A stretch of DNA of 23,770 nt from a virus. The first letter of the stretch is position 1. Each line of letters starts with the position of its first letter. A program made the position numbers and the translations under genes. This document shows positions 16,982 to 22,753 of the stretch, piece by piece. Below the pieces are notes generated by a model that was not told where the DNA came from, ran no database searches, and worked only from the letters and a program-made list of their open reading frames with translations. Location of the stretch: positions 1-23,770 of the IMG/VR virus record IMGVR_UViG_3300025127_000284; one strand, written 5' to 3'.

Positions 16982-18055
16982 TTAACTGGGGAACGTAGTC
17001 CCGCTTCTGTTTGTGTAGTAGATACTACTTCTGTCGGTTTTGTGTCCGTATGGCATGATCCGATCCGACCTGTCGGTGTTCACACCAAAGTATTCAGTTC
17101 TGTGAGCTGCGCGGTCTTCCAAGATCGCAGCTTTAAGCTGGCCTTGATACAGCTTAAGAAACCTGCCAGCGTTAGGGCTGTCAGAGTAATTCTCAGCAAT
17201 TGCAAGCGCGCCATTGATAACGACACCTTCGTACTTGTCAGGGATGCTGTCTGTAGCACTGTCCTTTGTGTACTTGTATCGCATTGTGTAATTTTCGTCT
17301 GGCAAAGGGTAGAACAGGAATCTGTCCTTGGAGTCGTCGTAAGCAACATACTGCGGTGTATCTGACAGCACTGGCTGGCCAGCATACAGGTCTCGCAGTG
17401 CGCCAATGTTGATTACTTCCACATGGTTGTGACCAGTGTTGACCTGGTGCGTCATGAATCCATCGACAGAGCCAAACGAAGTGCCAGCAGCGTGCATGAC
17501 ATGATAGAAAGTGAACGACACGCCAGTGCCGGTCTCGGCAACCGTGATTGATGTGTCAGCCAAGGTCATCCTGAATTTGTCTGTGCCGTCGTATGTAAAA
17601 CTAGTAGGAATGTGGTATCCATCAGCAGCACCGAGACCACTGACTTTGACCATTGCAGTCACTTGGTCAGCACCAGATGATCCATTGCCAGCACCGTCGT
17701 GAGTAAAAACCCACTGCGGAAAATTGGCAAGAGTCTCAAGGCCAAAGTTGACCACACCACTTGTGACCTGTGGGCAAACTTCACTGCCTGTAGTTTCATT
17801 TAACTTAGAACCAGCCGCAGCGGTGTGAGAAAATGTTTCCGGGTCGTTCAGCACGATTACACCGGAGTCACTGAGCCAAGACCATCTGTGGGCAGCAAGC
17901 TCGCCCTGCATGGGGGTTGGAATCAAAAAATCCTTAATAGCCCTGTCTGCGATGTTGTTTAAGAAATCACCCGTAGAACCACCAGCGTTTGACGCATAGC
18001 CATATCCCAGGAAATATGCGACTTCGCTTTCAACTGTCGTTGCTGATACTGCCAT
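16982..18055 (-). CDS. 357-aa neck/adaptor-like virion protein
   Basis: The N-terminal ~60 residues are helical ('FLNNIADRAIKDFL' and a Trp-containing 'AAHRWSWLSD'). The middle is beta-rich, with Thr/Gly-rich strands and several His. The last ~130 residues include 'RFLFYPLPDENYTMRYKY', then a helical 'GALAIAENY...LYQGQLKAAILEDRAAH' segment. The order (N-terminal helix, 'YPLPD.xYTMRYRY' strand, C-terminal helices) resembles phage head-tail adaptor or tail-tubular proteins, which join portal to tail. The assignment rests on pattern memory and is tentative. The ATG has a good SD (GAAAGG) and follows the HNH-like gene's stop by 2 nt. Confidence 0.8.
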   Translation of the reverse strand: MAVSATTVESEVAYFLGYGYASNAGGSTGDFLNNIADRAIKDFLIPTPMQGELAAHRWSWLSDSGVIVLNDPETFSHTAAAGSKLNETTGSEVCPQVTSGVVNFGLETLANFPQWVFTHDGAGNGSSGADQVTAMVKVSGLGAADGYHIPTSFTYDGTDKFRMTLADTSITVAETGTGVSFTFYHVMHAAGTSFGSVDGFMTHQVNTGHNHVEVINIGALRDLYAGQPVLSDTPQYVAYDDSKDRFLFYPLPDENYTMRYKYTKDSATDSIPDKYEGVVINGALAIAENYSDSPNAGRFLKLYQGQLKAAILEDRAAHRTEYFGVNTDRSDRIMPYGHKTDRSSIYYTNRSGTTFPS

Positions 18056-18057
18056 TT

Positions 18058-18288
18058 TCAGCCTTTCTTTCGGTTGGTCCTACGGCTAACAACGCGCAGG
18101 TTTTTCCTGCGATTGTCTCTGGGATCACCATTTTTGTGATCCACTTCGCGTCCGTCACCCTTGCGCACTTTGCCAGACTTTGCCATTTTCTTTCTGGCAG
18201 AGTTACGACTTGCCCTAGCCTTCTTTTGTGATGGCTTTGCATGGTATGTGTCGTACTCTTTTCTGTAATTGCGCTTTTTCTTTGCCAT
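18058..18288 (-). CDS. 76-aa basic HNH-like protein
   Basis: Residues 1-42 are Lys/Arg-rich. Residues 43-76 match the shape of an HNH (His-Me finger) nuclease motif: 'VDHKNGDPRDNRRKNLR' followed by 'RRTNRKK'. The pattern is DH...NGxxxDN...NL...N, with Asn at the third canonical His position, as in some homing-type HNH nucleases. It could be a DNA-nicking enzyme linked to packaging or homing, or a DNA-binding protein that uses the fold. It lies between two structural-looking genes, starting 1 nt from the upstream stop (TAA-ATG). The nuclease lead is moderate; activity is unproven. Confidence 0.8.
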   Translation of the reverse strand: MAKKKRNYRKEYDTYHAKPSQKKARASRNSARKKMAKSGKVRKGDGREVDHKNGDPRDNRRKNLRVVSRRTNRKKG

Positions 18289-18930
18289 TTAATACCTAAG
18301 ACATGTAATGGCGTTGCCCAACGAATCTACTTTCGCACTTCCGATGTTGTAGCTAAACGCTAACTGCTGGAAAATTCCAATCCCAGTAAAACCAGTGAAG
18401 CCGACATTGACATCACTTAGATCGCATTCTTCTGGACCTGCTGGTGCTGTTGTTGCCGCAGCAACCACATCCATTAGAATGAAGGGGTCCATCTTTGCAG
18501 TGTCACCCCCAGCGCCGCCGCCAGTCATGTGCGTGAACTCTACACCAGTTGCTGTTTTAATTACCGCTTGGGTCGAGGCAGCAGCGGTTGTACCACTAGA
18601 CACTGTTACGATTTGTGATGAGCCAAGGTAATAGAAGAACTTTCCGTCTTCGTTGTAGTTTGTCTGGCCGGGTTCACCAAAACCCATAACTCCGTAGACT
18701 TGCAATACTGCTGGATTGCTTCCACTACCATCACTACCGTCGAGTTTCAGCATGGGAATGACCATGCAACTTTGTGCGCCATTACAATCAACAAAAGCAA
18801 CTTTGTTGTCGGCAAGTTGTGTGTCAAGGGTTGCTTTGCTCACGAAAGAACCGGGATCTCCAAACAGGTCATCACCACCATTGGCAAGTCCGCTGTCAGA
18901 GAGGAAAGTGAAACCTGTGTTGAAAGCCAT
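18289..18930 (-). CDS. 213-aa hypothetical structural protein
   Basis: A Gly/Ala/Thr/Asp-rich protein with long beta-prone stretches ('SCMVIPMLKLDG', 'QIVTVSSGTTAAASTQAVI') and few charged clusters, typical of virion surface proteins. An N-terminal segment with 'LANGGDDLFGDPGSFV' may be flexible. Three cysteines are scattered. No signal peptide or enzyme motif is seen. The ATG overlaps the stop of the 43-aa basic mini-protein (TAATG), with AGGTAAG upstream as SD. Start and stop spacing couples it to the HNH-like gene. Function unknown. Confidence 0.8.
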   Translation of the reverse strand: MAFNTGFTFLSDSGLANGGDDLFGDPGSFVSKATLDTQLADNKVAFVDCNGAQSCMVIPMLKLDGSDGSGSNPAVLQVYGVMGFGEPGQTNYNEDGKFFYYLGSSQIVTVSSGTTAAASTQAVIKTATGVEFTHMTGGGAGGDTAKMDPFILMDVVAAATTAPAGPEECDLSDVNVGFTGFTGIGIFQQLAFSYNIGSAKVDSLGNAITCLRY

Positions 18931-19061
18931 TATTTCTTACCTGTCCTTTTGCCTGGTCCTCTTCGCGCACTAGTGCTGCGGAGAGTTGATTTCTTTCCCT
19001 TTGGGGGACTCTTTTTGCCGCCTTTACCCGGCCTACTAACACCGCCACCACCTTTAGGCAT
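18930..19061 (-). CDS. 43-aa Lys/Arg/Gly-rich mini-protein
   Basis: The ORF has a clear SD (AAGGTG about 6 nt before ATG), and its stop overlaps the next gene's ATG, which supports it as real. The product has 15 basic residues (10 Lys, 5 Arg), no acidic residue and many Gly/Ser/Pro, so it is disordered and strongly cationic. It probably binds nucleic acid or another polyanion. One of a set of basic mini-proteins in this stretch. Confidence 0.65.
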   Translation of the reverse strand: MPKGGGGVSRPGKGGKKSPPKGKKSTLRSTSARRGPGKRTGKK

Positions 19062-19093
19062 AACGCACCTTCTTTCTGTCGCGTAGACGCAAC

Positions 19094-19198
19094 TCACTTG
19101 CCTCTGGAAGGCTTCTTCTTCTTCATGAAATTGTTCATCTTCTTCTTCATAGGAGACTTCTTGCCCATCTTCTTCATCGTCTTCTTCTTACCGCGCAT
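19094..19198 (-). CDS. 34-aa Lys/Met-rich mini-protein
   Basis: The ORF begins 11 nt inside the end of the 179-aa gene and ends 32 nt before the next mini-gene. The product has 15 Lys, 2 Arg and 6 Met in 34 residues, and no acidic residue. Repeated 'MKK' units suggest it grew by internal duplication. Such peptides can condense DNA. The ORF is short and partly repetitive, so it is less certain than its neighbours, but nothing else explains this interval. Confidence 0.55.
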   Translation of the reverse strand: MRGKKKTMKKMGKKSPMKKKMNNFMKKKKPSRGK

Positions 19199-19727
19199 TT
19201 TTGTTCCTTTCTGAAACATACTTTTTGAACTGCTCTGTGCAGTTGTCGTAGTAACCCTTGCTATCGAGCATTTCGCTGGCTTTCTTTAGATCAGACGCTC
19301 TTTGCATAAACACCATTGCGTAAGGTTCTTCAATCAAATGTGGCCAATTTTGCAGCTCTTGGTCCGGCTGTCCTGATTCTACTCCCAGCCCTGGGACAAA
19401 TTCCATGGCAACAAGATCCATGTTCTTGTAACGCTTGTTCTCTATTTTGCAGACCCACCCTAGAGTGCCAAAATGCACCCTGTCTTTGATTACATGTATA
19501 TGCAATTTGCATGAATCGTCCCAAGTGTCCAAGTATCTGTTTATGTGACTTGGTCTGCCGAAAGTCACTTTTACTTGTTTTTTCTTCCAAGCCTTTTTGG
19601 CAAAAGGGCAGGCTGATAATCCATTAAAAAATTTACTTGGTTTGCTGAGTACATGATCTGTCCAGAGTAAAAGCTCTTTTTTGACCTTTCGCCTCCAGAA
19701 GATTTGTCTCAGCAACTGCAATCCCAT
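19188..19727 (-). CDS. 179-aa hypothetical protein with CPFA motif
   Basis: The N-terminal 25 residues are basic and hydrophobic ('LLRQIFWRRKVKKELLLW'). 'NGLSACPFAKKAW' near residue 38 recalls the Cys-Pro-Phe-Ala motif of DUF1415-type proteins, but the resemblance is short. An alpha/beta body follows, with 'KLHIHVIKDRVHFGTLGWVC' and 'YAMVFMQRASDLKKASEML'. No known active site is clear. It overlaps the upstream 90-aa basic protein's end by 19 nt. SD is weak. Unknown function; a host-interaction or metabolic role is possible. Confidence 0.75.
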   Translation of the reverse strand: MGLQLLRQIFWRRKVKKELLLWTDHVLSKPSKFFNGLSACPFAKKAWKKKQVKVTFGRPSHINRYLDTWDDSCKLHIHVIKDRVHFGTLGWVCKIENKRYKNMDLVAMEFVPGLGVESGQPDQELQNWPHLIEEPYAMVFMQRASDLKKASEMLDSKGYYDNCTEQFKKYVSERNKNAR

Positions 19728-19981
19728 TTTCTCAATGCCTTATTAATTCTGCTCTTTGGGTCTCTTGCTGTCTTTGCGCTAGTCAGCTTTGATTTCATCC
19801 CACACATTCTAGAGCAAAAAGATTTTCTTCGCCCAGCAGCCTTCTTGCTAGTTTTAGCTTTCTTGGCGCTGACTGGTGGCTTGAGAGTTCCTTTTTTGTA
19901 ACTGCGTCGGCCCTTGGCGTTCAACCCGCCACTTGGGCTTTTGCCTGCTTTACGCTGCCAAGCTGGTGTTTTCTTTGCCAT
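19709..19981 (-). CDS. 90-aa basic phage protein (DUF6321-like)
   Basis: A Lys/Arg/Ser-rich protein with the order 'TPAWQRKAGKSPSGGLNAKG', then 'LKPPVSAKKA', then 'RRKSFCSRMCGM', and ending 'DPKSRINKALRKWDC'. From memory this is the signature of a small protein family found in many phages (I believe DUF6321), of unknown function. I chose the ATG at 19981, just after the upstream stop, rather than an upstream start inside the previous gene, because the family begins near 'KKTPAW'. Upstream AGAAGAAG could act as SD. Possibly a nucleic-acid-binding virion or packaging-related protein. Confidence 0.85.
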   Translation of the reverse strand: MAKKTPAWQRKAGKSPSGGLNAKGRRSYKKGTLKPPVSAKKAKTSKKAAGRRKSFCSRMCGMKSKLTSAKTARDPKSRINKALRKWDCSC

Positions 19982-19982
19982 T

Positions 19983-20132
19983 TCACTTCTTCTTTGCTGT
20001 CTTTTTAGATCGCTTGAATGCCTTGTTCGTTGGCGCACCCTTTGTGCCCGGCTTTCTCATCTTTTCGCCAGAGCCAGCCTTAATTCTCTTTCTCTTTGCG
20101 TGAATGTTTGCGTACAAACCTCTTTTAGCCAT
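19983..20132 (-). CDS. 49-aa conserved-looking basic mini-protein
   Basis: The ORF overlaps the upstream Cys-containing gene by 8 nt and stops 1 nt before the DUF6321-like gene. The product opens MAKRGLYANIHAKRKRI and contains 'GSGEKMRKPG' and 'KGAPTNKAFKRS' before a Lys-rich end. I recall near-identical small proteins beside structural genes in other phages. Strongly basic; function unknown. The sequence is too ordered and familiar to be a chance ORF. Confidence 0.8.
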   Translation of the reverse strand: MAKRGLYANIHAKRKRIKAGSGEKMRKPGTKGAPTNKAFKRSKKTAKKK

Positions 20133-20289
20133 CTTGATCACCTGAACTTGGAGTGTAAAAAAGCATAAAACCCTGGCATTCAGGGCAAGAATAATTGGAG
20201 ACCATCAGCCACTCTTCAGTGTCGTGGCCGCAATCTTCAGCGTCATGGTCTCCTCCATGAATCATTTCTGCTCCGCAGTTACATTTCAT
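20125..20289 (-). CDS. 54-aa Cys-containing small protein
   Basis: The product has 'MKCNCGAEM' at the start, a Cys-His segment ('HDAEDCGHD'), and 'SCPECQGF' near residue 34. The CxC and CxxC pairs plus His suggest a small zinc-ribbon-like fold. I chose the ATG at 20289, preceded by GAGGA, over in-frame upstream ATGs inside the preceding gene. It overlaps that gene by 11 nt and the next by 8 nt. Possible role as an anti-host or regulatory peptide; unproven. Confidence 0.7.
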   Translation of the reverse strand: MKCNCGAEMIHGGDHDAEDCGHDTEEWLMVSNYSCPECQGFMLFYTPSSGDQDG

Positions 20290-20458
20290 CGTCATCGTCC
20301 TCTTCTTCATCGTCATGTGCGTCAATAATCATTAGCCTGTCCATGGCAATGTCAAATAACACGCCAGAGACCTGCCACTTATCAAGCTCAAATTCAGTCA
20401 TCCAGTAAGCAACATGCTTCTCGACTTCCATTTTCATCTTTTGGGCGGGGCTAATCAC
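20279..20458 (-). CDS. 59-aa protein with acidic tail
   Basis: The GTG at 20458 overlaps the metallophosphoesterase stop as GTGA and has an AAGGA SD 7-8 nt upstream, whereas the internal ATG at 20437 has none. The protein is helical ('EKHVAYWMTEFELDKWQVSG'), then ends in a run of Asp/Glu ('DDEEEDDDDEM'). An acidic tail of this kind could mimic DNA or bind basic partners, and five very basic proteins are encoded just downstream. Function unknown. Confidence 0.7.
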   Translation of the reverse strand: MISPAQKMKMEVEKHVAYWMTEFELDKWQVSGVLFDIAMDRLMIIDAHDDEEEDDDDEM

Positions 20459-21234
20459 TGTGGCATCCTTATCAATTCAGCATCCCAGCATTTGCCGTTC
20501 AGCCTAGATGGCCTGTCCCAGACGCATTCTACAACAATTATTGCCGCGCCCCACATGCTTGTATCTTTTCTCTTTGCGTAATTAGGCTTCAGGGGGCCAC
20601 ATGTGCCGACATTGGCATACCAGAAGGGCAGAGGCACTTTCTTTGTTCTCATCGACTGAGTGGGTTCTACGGGCCTGTGGGTGTGGCCTCTGACTGTGAG
20701 GCCAAATGGTATCCACCCTGCGCACTGCATCATTTGTAGGCCTTCTAGCTCATCGCTGGTCATAGAGCAGTCAAAGCCATGATAGAAAAGGCATTGCCCT
20801 ACTTTGTATATTCCCTTGCGAGACTTTTCGTATGGGACCCAGTGCCACTGTTCAAACTCATCTCCGAACTCTGGGTGATTACGCCAGTCAACCAGGCTTC
20901 TGAGAGACCTGGGTATTCTCCTGGGGTCTGTGGCAAGAATGTTGTCATCGTGGTTTCCAGTGCAAATCCATCTGTTGCAGCCATTTGGCAACACATCTCG
21001 TATCGATCTGAGCAGATTAGCCCCATGTTCGTATTCATCAGACAGCGTGTGGGTGTCTTCGTTCGGGTGAACGGATGCTGCGCTTGACTCAAAAACATCC
21101 CCAAGATGACCGAAGTGGGTCAAATCGGGGATGTTGGAAAGGGTGTCTAATATCCACCTGTGGGTTTCTGGAGGGGTAAACGGTGAGTGAGTGCAGGATA
21201 TTGCTGCAATCTTTGCTTTACGCCTTTCCGTCAT
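20455..21234 (-). CDS. calcineurin-like metallophosphoesterase
   Basis: The protein has the core motifs of the dimetal phosphoesterase fold: 'FGHLGDVFE' (GD), 'CTGNHDD' (GNHD), 'FYHG', and 'VRGHTHR' (GHTH), in the right order. The first motif, usually DxH, reads 'ISCTHSP', so the metal-binding Asp is replaced by Cys or Ser. It may hydrolyse a phosphodiester or phosphomonoester on nucleic acids or nucleotides, as phage members of this family do. I chose the ATG at 21234, preceded by GGAGGCGAG, over ATG 21249 and TTG 21252. Its stop overlaps the next start as GTGA. Classification is strong; substrate unknown. Confidence 0.9.
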   Translation of the reverse strand: MTERRKAKIAAISCTHSPFTPPETHRWILDTLSNIPDLTHFGHLGDVFESSAASVHPNEDTHTLSDEYEHGANLLRSIRDVLPNGCNRWICTGNHDDNILATDPRRIPRSLRSLVDWRNHPEFGDEFEQWHWVPYEKSRKGIYKVGQCLFYHGFDCSMTSDELEGLQMMQCAGWIPFGLTVRGHTHRPVEPTQSMRTKKVPLPFWYANVGTCGPLKPNYAKRKDTSMWGAAIIVVECVWDRPSRLNGKCWDAELIRMPQ

Positions 21235-21296
21235 CTCGCCTCCAGACATCAAGTGTTCCGAATTGTCATCGGCATTAGGCTCTATTCTGGTTTAAG

Positions 21297-21332
21297 TAAA
21301 ACGAAAAATTACGGACCACCGCCAATGGTTCC
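21297..21332 (-). terminator. possible intrinsic terminator after the membrane cassette
   Basis: On the minus strand GGA-A-CCA pairs with TGGTCC around a 7-nt loop, with one bulged A. This is followed after GTAA by TTTTTCGTTTT. The stem overlaps the end of the pilin-like gene. The stem is short, so efficiency is doubtful. A 74-nt gap to the next gene, unusual here, supports a transcript boundary. Confidence 0.35.
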
Positions 21333-21506
21333 ATCTGAGTTGGTGTCGAGAGCTTCTGAGAGCTGCTGAAACTTCTCAACCTGTCCGTCTCGGACAGTCT
21401 TGATTGCTCCAATCGAGCCAGCACCCATCACAGTACCGAGAATCATGTATTCTGCGGTTTGCATTCCATTTTCGTCTGCAAGAAAAGCCTTGATTCGATC
21501 AACCAC
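21309..21506 (-). CDS. Flp/type IVb prepilin-like protein
   Basis: A 65-aa protein with a short basic leader (VDRIKAFLADENG), then 'GMQTAEYMILG', an exact G-X4-E-Y prepilin cleavage motif, then a hydrophobic helix ('MILGTVMGAGSIGAI'), a polar helix and a Gly-rich tail. Leader, motif and helix match the layout of Flp/Fap pilins of Tad secretion systems. The start is GTG, with GGGGG about 8 nt upstream, and it overlaps the 46-aa TM gene by 8 nt. In a phage it might be a virion or envelope protein, a decoy for the host pilus system, or a membrane-active helper. It could also be a coincidental small TM protein, but the motif and leader argue against that. Confidence 0.75.
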   Translation of the reverse strand: MVDRIKAFLADENGMQTAEYMILGTVMGAGSIGAIKTVRDGQVEKFQQLSEALDTNSDGTIGGGP

Positions 21507-21639
21507 TGTACTTGCCCCCGGTGATCAGCTTGAGAAATGGCGTCTTGAAGACAATGCCAGCGCCAAAGCTGGCTCCAGCCAGAAGCAGCATGAACCAAAA
21601 TGTACCGAGGAAACTAGAGAAACTTGCGAGAGTAATCAT
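21499..21639 (-). CDS. 46-aa single-TM protein
   Basis: The ATG at 21639 overlaps the lipoprotein stop as ATGA and is preceded by GGAGAAGAAG, so this start is preferred over one at 21702. Residues about 8-32 form one transmembrane helix ('FWFMLLLAGASFGAGIVF'), followed by a short basic/Gly tail. Size and context fit a holin, antiholin or small envelope protein, but no family is recognised. Confidence 0.75.
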   Translation of the reverse strand: MITLASFSSFLGTFWFMLLLAGASFGAGIVFKTPFLKLITGGKYSG

Positions 21640-22007
21640 TTTTTCTTCTTCTCCAAAAGGATTTGTTTGACAATCTTGTACGTCCAAGCTGCCGAGATGC
21701 ACCCGGTGAACACCACCAGGGGGTAGAAAAGGTAATCATCGTACTTTGCCACCATATAGTTTAGGACCGTCAGTATCAAACCGCCAATTACTGGATACCA
21801 GCCTCTGGCACCCTTAGTAATCACGAGAAGAACCATGCCAGCAAGAAGACAAAGCCCTCCGACAACACTCAACACGCTGAGAGGCTCAGAAGCCGATATT
21901 TCCTTGATTGCTGACACGGCAGTATCTTTGCCGGTCGGTGCAAGTGTGATGGATCGGCACCCAGATGCCATGAGGAAGGCCAGGCTTGTTGTGGCAGCTT
22001 TGATCAT
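21636..22007 (-). CDS. 123-aa lipoprotein with three TM segments
   Basis: The N-terminus is a short signal peptide ending in a lipobox (LMASGC), so Cys17 would be lipid-modified. The mature part has three likely membrane helices: about 45-63, 70-87 and 92-113. A Lys-rich cytoplasmic tail (LLEKKKK) follows. Lipidation together with multiple TM helices is unusual and fits a holin- or envelope-associated role. The gene overlaps both neighbours by 4 nt (ATGA), so it belongs to a tightly coupled membrane cassette. Confidence 0.8.
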   Translation of the reverse strand: MIKAATTSLAFLMASGCRSITLAPTGKDTAVSAIKEISASEPLSVLSVVGGLCLLAGMVLLVITKGARGWYPVIGGLILTVLNYMVAKYDDYLFYPLVVFTGCISAAWTYKIVKQILLEKKKK

Positions 22008-22213
22008 ATGTCGTTTATGCTTTTTCGTATGGTGAATGCCTTGTCAAAGTGCTTTGACAGAGTGGCTTTATTGTCTTTGATTCTGTGATCGTGGGCTTCT
22101 AGCTTTTTCTCTATGCCAGCCAGCCTGCTGTTTACCTTCCAGAGAAACGCAAACACGCCAAGAACTGCCGGTCCAGCAATTCCAACCGCGATCGATGTGA
22201 GATGTTCTTCCAT
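22004..22213 (-). CDS. 69-aa TM plus coiled-coil protein
   Basis: One membrane helix at about residues 6-27 ('AVGIAGPAVLGVFAFLW') is followed by a charged coiled coil ('RLAGIEKKLEAHDHRIKDNK'). The layout resembles XhlA-like or spanin-like lysis accessory proteins. AGG lies upstream of the ATG, and the stop overlaps the next start as ATGA. It shares its architecture with the 88-aa protein encoded just upstream; the two could be partners or distant duplicates. Confidence 0.75.
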   Translation of the reverse strand: MEEHLTSIAVGIAGPAVLGVFAFLWKVNSRLAGIEKKLEAHDHRIKDNKATLSKHFDKAFTIRKSINDI

Positions 22214-22218
22214 GTTGC

Positions 22219-22485
22219 CTACTGCCCCTGTAATTCCAGTCGCTCTAGTCGAGTTTTTAGATCCGCGATGTTCTCGTTGTGCTTGGAATCATTGGCCTCA
22301 GACAGCACCTGTGACTTGACTAAGTCCTGGGATATTTGACTCAGTTGCGATATCTGCATTCCATGGAACGTGATTTCTTGATCACGCCTTCCCATTGACA
22401 GAAACACGCCTGCTGCGGCTGCTGCAATCACAATTGTTTGGACTGCCGCCCACATCCCCGCTGTACCACTCTTGCCATGATCCAT
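22219..22485 (-). CDS. 88-aa TM plus coiled-coil protein
   Basis: One membrane helix at about residues 11-32 ('TIVIAAAAAGVFLSMG') is followed by a Gln/Ser-rich helix and a heptad-patterned C-terminus ('NIADLKTRLERLELQ'). It is probably a membrane-anchored coiled-coil protein for lysis or envelope interaction. I chose the ATG at 22485. The frame extends to an ATG at 22578, but that would read through the inverted-repeat region and has no SD. The chosen start also has only a weak SD (GAGTGG). First gene of the membrane cassette. Confidence 0.7.
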   Translation of the reverse strand: MDHGKSGTAGMWAAVQTIVIAAAAAGVFLSMGRRDQEITFHGMQISQLSQISQDLVKSQVLSEANDSKHNENIADLKTRLERLELQGQ

Positions 22486-22554
22486 TGATTTTTCGCCACT
22501 CTGTTTGGTTACGGTTTCAGTGAAGACGCACCGACCCCTAGCACTATGCTCCTT

Positions 22555-22569
22555 ATCGGAAAAACCGAT
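22555..22569. other. 5-bp stem-loop ATCGG/CCGAT with A5/T5 loop
   Basis: ATCGG-AAAAA-CCGAT on the plus strand; the minus strand has a T5 loop. It overlaps GATGGG (22567-22572), which can instead pair with CCCATC at 22581-22586, so the two stems exclude each other. Confidence 0.55.
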
Positions 22570-22579
22570 GGGGAACATT

Positions 22580-22637
22580 ACCCATCACGGACTGGCGGAG
22601 AAGGCAGTGTGTCGGTACGCCGACCTTCTCGATGGGT
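22580..22637. ncRNA. composite stem with bulges; candidate structured RNA or DNA element
   Basis: ACCCATC (22580-22586) pairs with GATGGGT (22631-22637). GAGAAGG (22598-22604) pairs with CCTTCTC (22624-22630). TCGG (22612-22615) pairs with CCGA (22620-22623) around TACG. The three right-hand arms are contiguous, giving 18 consecutive paired bases on one side, with 11- and 7-nt bulges on the other. The pairing is symmetric, so the strand is not determined; minus is favoured by transcription direction. CCCATC can alternatively pair with GATGGG at 22567-22572, a switch-like arrangement. No known RNA family is recognised. Confidence 0.45.
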
Positions 22638-22653
22638 CACAATCGGCACACAG

Positions 22654-22668
22654 AGCCAGCCGCTGGCT
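22654..22668. other. 6-bp stem-loop AGCCAG/CTGGCT
   Basis: Perfect 6-bp arms around a 3-nt loop (CCG). Part of the structured region and not followed by a T-run on either strand. Confidence 0.5.
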
Positions 22669-22727
22669 GCTTGGATGCCCCTTAGAGCTTACCCCACCAA
22701 GCAAGGGTTGGTATCTAGACCTATGCC

Positions 22728-22744
22728 GTCGCGTCGGACGCGAC
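22728..22744. repeat. 17-bp GC-rich palindrome, copy 2 (intergenic)
   Basis: GTCGCGTC-G-GACGCGAC, the inverse of the copy at 8415-8431. Here it is noncoding and lies between the composite stem and the GC stem next to the resolvase stop. A perfect 8-bp dyad fits a dimeric protein's binding site or a hairpin. Confidence 0.85.
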
Positions 22745-22753
22745 TAAAAGACC

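Noticed and set aside
22486-22578. N-terminal extension of the 88-aa membrane gene to the ATG at 22578
   Set aside because: That start lacks an SD and reads through inverted repeats. The residues before the TM helix look unlike the rest of the protein.
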